In this document: one piece after another, positions 12,450-22,489 of the stretch
Layout of the letters: every line of letters starts with the position of its first letter
Position numbering within the stretch: position 1 is the stretch's first letter
Assembly: GCA_946811185.2 (NCBI GenBank)
Contig: OX328097.1
Location: 34,681,627 to 34,745,626, forward strand
Direction of reading: 5' to 3'
Length of the DNA stretch: 64,000 nucleotides
From: Hippopus hippopus
Lineage: Eukaryota; Mollusca; Bivalvia; Cardiida; Cardiidae
Notes under the pieces: generated by a model
What the model saw: only the letters and a program-made list of their open reading frames with translations
Told to the model about the DNA's origin: nothing
Database searches by the model: none
Program-made: the position numbers and the translations under genes

Positions 12450-12665
12450 TTTAATGATGTAGATCTAGGCAAAAGACATTTTGTTTTCCGGACATTTTAA
12501 AATAGTTGATATATATATTTTTAGTCATTCTTCAACAACATGACAATCTATTTGGAAATGATAATGGTTATGACTTTTTTTTTTGGCTGGTATTAAAATG
12601 TTGGCAAAGCATGACTTGTCCTTTTAAAAAGTGGATTGTCTTGTCACCTGGGAGGTAGGTAGTCT
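12450..12665 (+). repeat. Dispersed repeat, also at 52.32-52.52 kb
   Basis: This block shares ordered phrases with 52315-52520 in direct orientation: GATGTAGATCT against GATTTAGATCT, GGAAATGATAA, TTGGCAAAG-ATGACTTGT, and TGGATTGTC with CA-C-TGGGAG. Divergence is appreciable. No terminal repeats or coding sequence were seen, so the type of element is unknown. Confidence 0.65.
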
Positions 12666-13557
12666 CGACAGCCACAGCACATGCGACCCTTTTTTTATGT
12701 TCATTTACACAAATTGTAGTCATTGCATATCGGTAAATCTACATTTTATCATTATTAATGGTTATTTGTAATAGTTACACACTAGTTTTAAAACCCGAGT
12801 TCCTTCCATGTAAAATGTTAAATCAAACAGAAAACTCTGTCTTTTAAACGCGTTTTAGAATCGAAGAATTGTACAATAGTTCAATGTAAAACTAGTGTAA
12901 GCAACTAAGAAAGTCTGCTTTCTACAGAAGCCTTTTCGGGCTACAGTTTTCCTCTTTTGTTTTCAACATAGTTTTGGCTGAAAAAAAGAGAGTCGACAGT
13001 ACTTTTCGCAGAAGTTGAATGGAAGGTCTATGTAATTGCATTGAAAATTCATGGGATGCCGATAAATTTTCTTACATGTTTAAGAAGCGCGGAGAATTAC
13101 ATTACCTACGCGCATTGATTCCTGATATTTTACGCAAGCTTTAGCTGACGGAAATATTTACTGAACTGTTGACTTTGGCAAATGAAAATACTGTAATATC
13201 GAAGGAGGCCTAACTACATATTGTGCAACGGTTGTGTTGACAGACAAACGCATGGAAACAGCCACCAGATTCTTATCGATATCCTATTGCGTTATAGTGT
13301 AATAGTGTAGTACATTGCCCCAAGTTGTAAAGGAAAAAAATGTAGCTGCCGGATATCGAATTTCTCTTCCTACTCATTCATTTTTGAAAAACACAAGAAA
13401 CAAGAGAGATCCTGAAAAAGGATTGACGACGGAAAAGGTACTGAAATATCAGTATTGAAACTCGCTTGTGGTTCATTATGAAGAGAGAGAGAAAGAGAGA
13501 GAGAGAGAGGAGGGGAACGAAAACAAAACGGTCGTCTATATATCCGGCTAAATCAGG
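12666..13557. other. Unannotated stretch ending in (GA)n
   Basis: No gene was recognised. A (GA)n microsatellite with AAAG interruption lies at about 13482-13509, just before the LINE ORF1 relic. Confidence 0.5.
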
Positions 13558-13805
13558 GCAGAAAAGGAAAGATGTGATCAGCTTTCGAAGCAAGTCAATC
13601 AGTTAAAGCGTGAAAATAACCGATCGTCTGCAGAAATGTTAGACATGCAAGACCGTTCTATGCGTGACAACCTTCTTTTCTTTAATTTGATGAACAACGA
13701 ATGCCTGACAAAAGAAAACATGTAAAATGTTGTTACGGGAAACCACTCCTTCATGCATGGCTTCGTCCCGATTTAAATACAGTACCTAACAGCTGCGCTA
13801 AAGAG

Positions 13806-13897
13806 ATATCTCTTTAGCTCAGTGGTTACGGTATTGGTCTTTTAAACCTCGAAATTGAGGATCTTGTCCGCCATGGGTTCGAATCCCGCTAGATGCG
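13806..13897 (+). other. tRNA-like sequence inside LTR 1
   Basis: The LTR carries a good A box (TAGCTCAGTGGTTA, from 13815) and a consensus B box (GGTTCGAATCC, 13876-13886) about 60 bases apart, with a short hairpin CCTC-GAAATT-GAGG between, like a variable arm. GGT-CTTTTAA-ACC could be an anticodon arm (reading TTT). The acceptor stem does not pair over seven bases, so it is tRNA-derived rather than a functional tRNA. Pol III promoter activity is inferred from the boxes only. Confidence 0.7.
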
Positions 13898-13955
13898 GTT
13901 TGTACTGCCATGCATTTGTTCATTTGTTTCTTTGTTACGGATTTTGTTCGTAAGA

Positions 13956-13973
13956 TGGGGGCTCGTCCGGGAT
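13956..13973 (+). promoter_or_regulatory. tRNA-Pro primer-binding site (copy 1)
   Basis: An 18/18 complement of the tRNA-Pro 3' end including CCA, placed one base after LTR 1. The same site recurs after LTR 2. Confidence 0.85.
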
Positions 13974-14158
13974 TGGCCATTTGAGCCATTAATCCCATTT
14001 GTTGTCCAAAAACGGACATCTGTTGTCTAAATAATAGACTTACTGCCTAATAAGGCTTTGAGTCATTAATAAATGAGGAGGTGTGTTACGGGAGACCACT
14101 CCTTCATGCATGGCTTCGTCCCGATTTAAATACAATACCTAACAGCTGCGTTAGAGAG

Positions 14159-14250
14159 ATATCTCTTTAGCTCAGTGGTTAAGGTATTGGTCTTTTAAAC
14201 CTCGAAATTGAGGATCTTGTCCGCCATGGGTTCGAATCCCGCTAGATGCG
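14159..14250 (+). other. tRNA-like sequence inside LTR 2
   Basis: Same as in LTR 1 apart from a C to A change just after the A box. The A and B boxes are both intact. Confidence 0.7.
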
Positions 14251-14308
14251 GTTTGTACTGCCATGCATTTGTTCATTTGTTTCTTTGTTACGGATTTTGT
14301 TCGTAAGA

Positions 14309-14326
14309 TGGGGGCTCGTCCGGGAT
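14309..14326 (+). promoter_or_regulatory. tRNA-Pro primer-binding site (copy 2)
   Basis: Identical 18 bases, one base after LTR 2. No such site follows LTR 3, where host LINE sequence begins directly after the target duplication. Confidence 0.85.
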
Positions 14327-14511
14327 TGGCCATTTGAGCCATTAATCCCATTTGTTGTCCAAAAACGGACATCTGTTGTCTAAATAATAGACTTACTGCC
14401 TAATAAGGCTTTGAGTCATTAATAAATGAGGGGGTGTGTTACGGGAGACCACTCCTTCATGCATGGCTTCGTCCCGATTTAAATACAATACCTAACAGCT
14501 GCGTTAGAGAG

Positions 14512-14603
14512 ATATCTCTTTAGCACAGTGGTTAAGGTATTGGTCTTTTAAACCTCGAAATTGAGGATCTTGTCCGACATGGGTTCGAATCCCGCTAGAT
14601 GCG
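14512..14603 (+). other. tRNA-like sequence inside LTR 3
   Basis: Same position in the third LTR. The A box is altered (TAGCACAGTGG), while the B box GGTTCGAATCC is kept. Confidence 0.65.
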
Positions 14604-16133
14604 GTTCGTACTGCCATGCATTTGTTCATTTGTTTCTTTGTTACGGACTTTGTTCGTAAGAATGTATTTAAATCATTCATGACTTTTGTGAAAAAGTTTT
14701 ACAAATTCGAGATGCACAGTCCACCATCAAAATCGATCCTGCGCATAGAGTGGGTGGTTTCGTCCTTGGTAAAACTCGCCCTATTGTAGCGAAGTTTAGC
14801 TCTTTTCAAGACAAACTTACTCTCAAGCCTTCTGTTCAGGAAAAAACGGGACCCTAAGGCGCTGATGGTGAACGACCAATATCCTGCAGCCATTAAAGAT
14901 CAAAGGAAAGCCCTTATCCCAAAGTTTGACGAGGCCAAACAGGTCTAAAAGAATACTGCCGTACTGACCTACGACAAACTATACATCAATTACGGTCGAA
15001 GATTCGTTCCAGACAATGCTCAGAGTCAAGGAAATGCCGGCAAACTGCTGAAATTCCTATCATGGAATGTTCAGAGACTTATAAATAAATTCACTGACCA
15101 TGATTTCTTACAATTTATCAGCCAGGATGACATTCTTCGTTTTACAGAGACTTGGTGTTCTTATCTTTCATATCTTATTTTGAATGCTTGTTGTTTCTTC
15201 GGACGCCAAAATCTAACAAAACAACAAAGCGTTATATTAGCGGAATTATTCTCCACTATAAAGAATGCATTTTTTAAAATAAAATTGAGCTTGTAAGTTC
15301 AAAACAATAGTGATATATACCGTGGTTACACACCGGCTCCTTTGTTTGGAAAAGGTCTATCTTTTTCAGAACAATAGAATGCACGAGCGCAGGTCTATCT
15401 ATGCACGTGCACAGGTTTTCTGTTCATAGAAAACCTGCCCACGTGCGAGAAAGACCTCCTTACGTGCGAGAAAGACCTGTCCACGTGAATCGACGGCCCT
15501 GAGGTCGTGCAGATAGGGTCTTAAAGCACATTGGTATTCTCACGACCCTGATTATGTCCAAGAATTTGTGTATCACCAGGAAGAATCTTCCAAATATGTT
15601 TCTGGAAAGACAGCTTTTGACATGATTTTTATTAGTGATCAAATCTTTAAAAAAATATCATTGAAAATCAAATCTATCGCTTTCTATTTAAAACATGTAC
15701 TATCACATGTAGGCCAACATTTAAAACATTGTTTGAAAAGTGCATTTTCATATGTTTCTATTCAAATAATTTGTCACATTTAAGTTCCGTTTTTACAATA
15801 ATTCATTCATACCTAAGACTATCTGACATTTAATATTGTTCTATTTTTTGTCTATGTGAAATATGAAAAAGGAAAAAAAGTGAAAAAGTTATTCACCGAT
15901 TCATCTATAAAAAACAAACTAAAACATGTCTGCAACATTGCTGTAGTTTGATTCCATGCACCTTATTTCCTATGTGACCAACTGTTGGTTTGTCCATGTC
16001 AGCACAACCTTTGTAGCGTTAAAACCCTCTTGTGTTTTTTTCATAGTGTAAGAAAGCAAAGATAACATAGTTAGGAGCACTCTCATGCTTGGACAGACCA
16101 AGAACAGTTAGCCTCAAGAAAAAAAAAAAAAAA

Positions 16134-17905
16134 AACAAGAGTACCAAGATGGCCTTAGATCGCTCACCTGAATTTTTGAGAGGACCATAGCCAATTTTTT
16201 TTAAGTATTGAAATTTTGGAAACAAAATCATTATTTTGACAAGCAATTTTGAAAAGGTCACCTGTAAAAATCATTTCAAAATCTGTCACCACCCTTACAA
16301 TCATCACCACAGCCATGTTTTTGACGAATCAGAATTCAGCATATAAAGTTTGTATAGAATTCAGAAAACAATCCATCATAAAGTACAGAAATAGTGATCA
16401 ACAAGGCGGTTAACACCCAGATAGAGGCCCTTTTGATAACTGTTGAAATATTATGCATGTATTCCAAAGATAACAGTTTTATATTACCTCTTGCAATACA
16501 TAGCTATCAAATACATCAAGTAGAAAGTGTGCATATCGGCATTTCTCACCAGTGCACTCACTTACCTGGTATAGGTTGACGTCTGCAATCGCCCTTTAGG
16601 TCTTTTGATGAAAATTAAAAGGTCACCAAAGGATCATTTCTGTGAAATTATTTCAAAATCTGACTAGTGGTTTCAGAGAAGAATAATTTTTAAGAATTTC
16701 TTCATGTCCGTATAGTGCACAGCTTGGACACAGCCATGTTTCTTGACGGATCAAAATTTAGCAAAGTTTTTCAAAAGGGGCACCCAAGGAACATTTCTGT
16801 GAAATTATTTCAAAATCTGAAAAGTGGTTTAAGAGAAAAAGAATTTCAAAGAATTTCTTTAAGTCCATACAGTGCAAAGAGCCCCCCCCCCACCACGGCC
16901 ATGTTTTTGACGGATCAAAATTTCGCGAACACTTTTTGAAAAGGGTCACCTAAGGAACATTTCTGTGAAATTATTTCAAAATTTGACCTTTGGTTTCAGA
17001 GGAGAAGATGTTTTAAAGAATTTCTTATAAAATTTCATTTGGTTGCCATGGCAACCAGAGTTTTTGATGGAATCAAATTCTGTGAACAATTTGCAAAGAG
17101 GACCTCCCAAGGAACATTCCAGCCAAGTTTGGTCCAAATTGGCCCTGCGGTTTAGGAGGAGATGTTTACAGAATTGTTGACACCGCACGACGCAAAGCGC
17201 CCCCCCCACCACCACAGCCATGTTTTTTTTTGACGGATCAAAATTTCGCGGACAATTTTTGAAAAGGGTCACCCAAGGAACATTTTTGTGATATTATTTC
17301 AAAATCTGACCGACGGTTTCAGAGGAGAAGATTTTTAAAGAATTTCAGAGAAAATTCCATTTGGTTGCCATGGCAACCACAGTTTTTGATGGAATCAAAT
17401 TCTGTGAACGATTTGCAAAGAGGACCTCCCAAGGAACATTCCAGCCAAGTTTGGTCCAAATTGGCCCTCTGATTTAGGAGGAGATGATGTTTAAAGAATT
17501 GTTGACACCGCACGACGCAGAGGCCCCCCCACCACCACCACGGCCATGCTTTTCGACGGACCAGAATTTCGCAAAAAGTTTTTGAAAAGGGTCACCTAAG
17601 GAACATTTCTGTGAAATTATTTCAAAATTTGACCAGCGGTTTCAGAGGAGAAGATTTTAAAAGAATTTCATAGAAAATTCCATTTGGTTGCCATGGCAAC
17701 CAGAGTTTTTGATGGAATCAAATTCTGTGAACATTTTTTAAAGAGGACCTCCCAAGGAACATTTCTGCCTAATTTGGTTGACATTGGCCCAGTGGTTTAG
17801 GAGGAGATGATGTTTAAAGAATTGTTGACGACGGATTACGCACGACGGACACAGGGTGATCCCTAAAGCTCCCCTTGAGCATGTTGTGCTCAGGTGAGCT
17901 AAAAA
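16134..17905 (-). mobile_element. HINE-like element, family I (CACCTGAGC), full-length ends
   Basis: On the minus strand the element starts at 17905 as TTTTTAGCTCACCTGAGCAC with a strong hairpin (GAGCAC-AAC-GTGCTC nested in AGCTC...GAGCT). A GTGTCCGTCGTGCGTAATCC stretch follows. Then come tandem modules of about 330 bp, each with two related halves (TTGCCATGGCAACCAAATGG, CTTGGGAGGTCCTCTTT, TGATCCGTC-AAAACATGGC). It ends at 16134 with GGTGAGCGATCTAAGGCC-ATC-TTGG and CTCTTGTT. AGCTCACCTGA and TCAGGTGAGCGAT are subterminal inverted repeats. No coding capacity is present: frames such as 16976-17272 are module translations. Non-autonomous Helentron relative by structure (inference). It is interrupted near 16330-16600. 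Confidence 0.75.
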
Positions 17906-18232
17906 TGAATACTCCCACAGTCGAATGATTAAAATTGATTTTGAGACCAGTTGTCCTGGGCTCGATCCAAAGTCGGGTCGGCCATAATGGTGTGTTTATG
18001 ACACTGCACGTCTTCCTAGCTTTGATCTATTTTATAACACATGAATTGCAGCAAGACCTCTGGTTACAGTAGCTGCTATGATAAAACTGCGTACCATTAA
18101 CCACTGGCCTACGACCATATATCACTTGATGAATTATTGCATCCATGAACCTGGAATCTATGAATATTTCAATCAATCAATTCGAACCTTTTCTGAGCAT
18201 TGAATTCACTTGTGTGGCATTAACAAACCTAC

Positions 18233-18275
18233 AGGCACACACACACGCACACACACACGCACACCCACACACAAA
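18233..18275. repeat. (CA)n microsatellite
   Basis: CA dinucleotides with CG and CC interruptions. Confidence 0.9.
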
Positions 18276-18612
18276 ATCCAAGCATCGATGCTCAAGAGGT
18301 GTCAATTTCTAGCCATGATTCATTGATACATGTATTCAAGTGAGAAAATGAGTCAATGAATAAGAAATACCAAAAAGTTGTTTATGATAAAAAAAAAAAA
18401 ACCGTATGTTGTTAGCTTCTTATTTCATTGAACAGGTCCAAACTTTTCGACATAATGTTTTCGTTGTCTACTCAGTACTGATAGTAGCCGGTGTGTAAGT
18501 CAGATATTGACCTCGTACACCGGCCTTTCCGTATAAGAAAGACCTGGGCACGAGCTTCACAAAACACCTCGAGCGCTTCCCGCTCTCGGTGTTACGTGAA
18601 GCTCGTGCCAAG

Positions 18613-20713
18613 GTCTTTCCTACATGGAAACTAAAATAAAAAAGAATGTTTTGGTACCGTTAATGATCGTGCTATATTCCTCCGGAAGGGTGCAATGTTT
18701 ACAAAAATCCTTGTTGTTCCCTTTTTGAATAAGATTTGTTCGAAAAATTAAGTCAAGATGTCATGCGTTCAGTGTAATGGGATGGGTGTTTTTATAACTG
18801 GTGATTTTAATGCCAGGTCAGGTTTACGCCAAGACTATGTCGAAAATTTAAATCTTGACCGTTATGTTCTAGATGAACATGCCATTCAATGATCATGAGT
18901 CAATAATTAGTATGTCTTCACGTCAGTCAAGAGATAGTACTGTAAATGTTTTTGAGAACAGGCTAGACCTATGTCCCTATTTACAAAAAAGGTGATACCT
19001 CTAATCCATGTAATTATAGAGGCATAACTATTGTAAATACTATCGCCAAAATATTTTCACTAGCTCTCCGCAATCGGTTGAATTCATGGAGCGAAAGTGA
19101 GAATGTTTTGGATGACGCAAAATTTGGGTTCCGTAATGGACATTCGACGTCAGATGCAATTTTTATTTCGCACTCACCGGTTCAAAAAGTTTTGAGTGAA
19201 AAGAAACAATTATGGTGCATTATCATTGACTTTGAACGTGCTTTTGACACAGTAAATCGGGATACCTTACGGTCCAAGTTAATTGAATGTGGCGTCAGTT
19301 GCAAAATGATCAAGATTTTACAATCCATGTATTCCACAGTCAAGTTATACGTAAAATTTAGTTCTGACATGTCATTTTCTGATTTTTTTTTTTTTTTTTT
19401 TTGTTTGTTTCTGTTAGTCTAAAATAAGGAGAGCCTTTATGGCCTTGATTATTTATAAACGATATTCGAAATGTTGTCGATGTCGAATCACTTACTAACA
19501 ACAATCTGAGAATCTTATCCATATATCTATTACTTTTCGCAGATGACATTGTGCTGTTTACTACTAATCGAGAATCAAAGTCAAGCTGATAATATAGTCA
19601 GTTATTCAAACCAATGGAGCTTAAAAATTAACGTATTGAAAACTAAAGTATGTGTTTTTCGAAAAAAAGAAAGAATCAATATCGGATCATATCACTATAA
19701 TTTGTGAATCTATTGAAAATGTTGACAATTTTATCTATCTAGGCGTTAATTTTACTAGCGATGGAACTTTGACCTCAGCAGTAAAACAACTTAATGACCA
19801 AGCATTGAAGGCATATCATGGTTTACTTGGAGTCTTCGATAGAGTTGCATTAGATATTCAAACTGAATTATCATTTTTTGATTCAATGACTGTTCCAATC
19901 ATATTATATGGATCTGAGGTCTGGGGTATCTATAATTACAAAATTGTCGATAAAATTCATTTACGTTTCTGTCGCTATTTATTAGGAGTAAAACCGCGAA
20001 GTACGCTGCTAATAGCGAACATGGTCCCTTTCCGCTTAATATTGTAGCCAAAGAGAGGTCGATTAATTTTTTTCTCAAAATGAAGCAAAATCCCCAAAGT
20101 ATCACTCATAGTGCATTTCAAAGTCAACTTAAGGACAATAAAAGTTACTTCTGGGCGTCAAAAATTGAAGAAAGTTATTGACCATTTAGGTTTTGGTTTC
20201 CTGACAAATTTTGTTCCAATGAATTTATATATACCACCTTTCCAGAGTTTGAACAATCGCATTAAGGATCAGTTTATACAAGATTGGCATAGCTATATAA
20301 ATAGAACTCCAAAACTTATGTATAACTGCAATTTTAAAAATGATTTTAAGTTTGAAAAATACCTTCATATAATTAAAAATGATCAACTACGAATTCACCT
20401 CACTCGGATTAGATTACGTTCTCACGCATTAGAAATTGAAACTGGTCGGAGAAATGGTATTGATAGAAATAATCGTCTTTGTAAGTTATGTAATATGAAA
20501 GTCATTGAGTCTGAATATCATTTCATTTTAAGCTGCCCGAAATATTACAATCTACGCCAACAATACATTGGAATAATTGCATGGCCCTCGTTATAAAAAT
20601 TTAATCAAGTCATGTCTCAAACAGATGATAGAACATTGTACAAATTGTCCAAATACATTAAGGAGGCAATGACTTTAAGGAAAAAATATTTTGATGGTAT
20701 TTTAGCATAGAGG
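18613..20713 (+). pseudogene. LINE ORF2: end of endonuclease, reverse transcriptase, C-terminal Cys motif
   Basis: Endonuclease residues appear first: YIPPEGCNVYKNP near 18676, then VFITGDFNARSG at about 18788-18823, the conserved GDFNAR. An internal deletion near 18960 joins this to the RT start (KKGDTSNPCNYRGITIVNTI). FGFRNGHSTSDAIF and IIDFERAFDTVNRDTLRSKL follow at 19120-19280, and LLFADDIVLF with the catalytic DD at 19530-19560. IYLGVNFTSDGTLTSAVKQL and PIILYGSEVWG follow at 19730-19925, then CKLCNMKVIESEYHFILSCP at 20478-20538. A terminal YIKEAMTLRKKYFDGILA ends at TAG, 20708-20710. Frameshifts occur at the T-run 19383-19401, near 19575, 19660 and 20045. This is a dead non-LTR retrotransposon, probably the same copy as 13558-15330. 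The clade is not resolved. Confidence 0.88.
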
Positions 20714-20915
20714 ACCCAATTAATTAAGTTCGTATGTTTTTTTTTTTTTAAAGTAACTTTATTTCCCTTCATACTTAATAGTACTGTAATATATTACAAA
20801 GCAAGTTACTCATTTCAGTAACTTAAAGAAAGACATATATGTCGATCAGGTGCTCTGTAATGCGTTAACTGTCCGGTTTATCTTGTGCTATTTTAGTTTC
20901 TTTTTAGCTCACCTG

Positions 20916-22325
20916 AGCACAACGTGCTCAAGGGGAGCTTTTAGGATCACCCGGTGTCCGTCGTCAGTCGTGCGTCGTCAACAATTCTTTAAACATCATC
21001 TCCTCCTAAACCGCTGGGCCAATTTGGACCAAACTTGGCTGGAATGTTCCTTGGGAGGTCCTCTTTAAAAACTGTTCACAGAATTTGATTCCATCAAAAC
21101 TCTGGTTGCCATGGCAACCAAATGGAATTTTCTATGAAATTCTTTTAAAATCTTCTTCTCTGAAACCGCTGGTCAGATTTTCAAATAATTTCACAGGAAT
21201 GTTCCTTGGGTGCCACTTTTGAAAAATTTTTCGCGAAATTTTGATCCGTCTAAAAACATGGCTCTGGTGGTTGGGGGCTTTTTGCACTATACCGACATGA
21301 AGAAATTCTCTTTAAACATCTTCTCCTCTTAAACCGCTACAGCAATTTGGACTAAACTTGGCTGGAATGTTCCTTGGGAGGTCCTCTTTAAAATTGTTCA
21401 CAGAATTTGATTCCATCAAAAACTCTGGTTGACATGGCAACCAAATGGAATTTTCCAAGAAATTTTTTAAAAATCTTCTCCTCTGAAATCGCTGGTCAGA
21501 TTTTGAAATAATTTCACAGAAATATTCCTTTGGTGACCCTTTTCAAAAGTTGTTCGTGAAATTTTGATCCGTCGAAAAAAATTGGCCATGGTGGGGGGGG
21601 GGGAAATCTTCGCATTCTTTAAAAATCTTCTCCTTTGAAACTGTTGGTCAGATTTTGAAATAATTCCACAGTAATGTTCCTTGGGTGACCCTTTTCAAAA
21701 CGTTTTCGTGAAATTTTGATCCGTTGAAAAACATGGCCGTGGTGGTGGTGGTGGGTGGGCGCTTTGCGTCGTGCAGTGTCAACAATTCTTTAAACAACTT
21801 CTCCTCCTAAACTGCTGGGCCAGTTAGAACCAAACTTGGCTAAAATGTTCCTTGGGAGGTCCTCTTTAAAATTTGTTCACAGAATTTGATTCCATCAAAA
21901 ACTCTGGTTGCCATGGCAACCAAATGAATTTTTCTAAGAAATTCATTGAAAATCTTCTCTGATGAAACCGCGGGTCAGATTTTGAAATAATTTCACAGAA
22001 ATGTTCCATGGGTGACCCTTTTCAAAACTTGTTCGTGAAATATTGATCTGTTGAAAAATATGGCCATGGTGGGGGGGGGGGGCTCTTTGCACTGTATGGA
22101 CTTAAAGAAATTCTTTGAAATTCTTCTTCTCTTAAACCACTTGTCAGATTTTGAAGCAATTTCGCAGAAATGTTCCTTGGGTGCCCCTTTTGAAAAACTG
22201 TTTGCGAAATTTTGATCCGTCAAGAAACATGGCTGTGGTGGTGGGGCGCTATTTGCACTATATGGACATGAAGAAATTCTTAAAAAATCTGCTTCTCTGA
22301 AACCACTGGTCAGATTTTGTAATAA
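20916..22325 (+). mobile_element. HINE-like element, family I, 3'-truncated
   Basis: It starts T5 then AGCTCACCTGAGCACAACGTGCTC at 20916, followed by GGTGTCCGTCGTCAGTCGTG. About four modules of the 330 bp type follow. Hallmarks are the TTGCCATGGCAACCAAATGG blocks at about 21107, 21425 (as TTGACATGG) and 21908, and G-runs at 21592-21602 and 22070-22082 before CTTTGC or GCTCTTTGC. The terminal hairpin and CTTGTT are missing: similarity stops near 22325, where unrelated sequence begins. The frame at 21993-22454 on the minus strand is a translation of the modules. Confidence 0.75.
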
Positions 22326-22489
22326 TAAGATCATTGTCCGGTTGAGTCTCATCTTAATTGCGAGTATTTGGTATTGTATTACACCACACAGATTTTTTAA
22401 ACATATTATAACACTATACGGGATTACTATAACCCTTAATTTTAGAACATACACTATATGATAAGAAATATATGTTTAATGAATTATAG

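Larger units (their letters stand above)
13731..14660 (+). mobile_element. Tandem TRIM-type LTR retrotransposon (three LTRs, two mini internal regions)
   Basis: Three nearly identical 224 bp repeats (13731-13954, 14084-14307, 14437-14660; about 4-5 differences between neighbours) alternate with two 129 bp spacers. Each spacer opens one base after the LTR with TGGGGGCTCGTCCGGGAT, the exact complement of the 3' 18 nt of metazoan tRNA-Pro with CCA, hence a primer-binding site. Each spacer ends in a purine tract (ATGAGGAGGTG or ATGAGGGGGTG) directly before the next LTR. The whole is flanked by AATGT at 13726-13730 and 14661-14665, a 5 bp target duplication. The internal region cannot encode protein, so this is a terminal-repeat retrotransposon in miniature that depends on another element for its enzymes. 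Insertion is into a LINE ORF1 relic. LTRs start TG but end AG, or GA if the TSD is read as 4 bp. Confidence 0.88.
13558..15330 (+). pseudogene. LINE 5' half: ORF1 C-terminal half and start of ORF2 endonuclease
   Basis: From 13558 the plus strand gives a coiled-coil end (CDQLSKQVNQLKREN) and SMRDNLLFFNL, the ORF1 RNA-binding module. At 13731-14660 a miniature LTR element interrupts it. After 14661 the frame resumes with IKIDPAHRVGGFVLGKTRP and IVAKFSSFQDKLTLKP, then after a stop and shift VNDQYPAAIKDQRKALIPKF and LTYDKLYIN, the conserved ORF1 C-terminus. ORF2 begins at about 15050 with LKFLSWNVQRLINKF and DDILRFTETW (endonuclease N-terminus), then SGIILHYK near 15238-15262. It is broken again near 15313 by a compound insertion and resumes at about 18615. 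Several stops and shifts make it a fossil. Confidence 0.85.
15313..18612. mobile_element. Compound insertion splitting the LINE endonuclease
   Basis: TTACACACCGGCTCCTTTG at about 15313 faces an inverted TTACACACCGGCTACTATC at 18486-18504. Next to the left copy is a hairpin-rich stretch at 15375-15480 with repeated ACGTGCGAGAAAGACCT. Beyond the right copy is a long hairpin at 18536-18613 (arms near AAGACCTGGGCACGAGCTTC). Between them lie a HINE-like element (16134-17905), a (CA)n tract (18233-18275) and unrecognised AT-rich DNA (15500-16110 and 17910-18480). LINE reading resumes after 18613. The right boundary is approximate, and it may be more than one insertion. Confidence 0.6.

Noticed and set aside
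13819..14372. Two nearly identical 66-residue minus-strand frames (SVFGQQMGLMAQMANPGRAP) as a duplicated gene
   Set aside because: They are antisense translations of the LTR and primer-site region; the ASSGIRTHG part is simply the B box read backwards.
16976..17513. Open frames giving repeated peptides (NLDQTWLECSLGGPLCK) as a possible protein family
   Set aside because: They are translations of the 330 bp non-coding modules of the HINE-like element. The same peptides reappear in unrelated frames at 20.9 kb and 60 kb with stops at arbitrary places.
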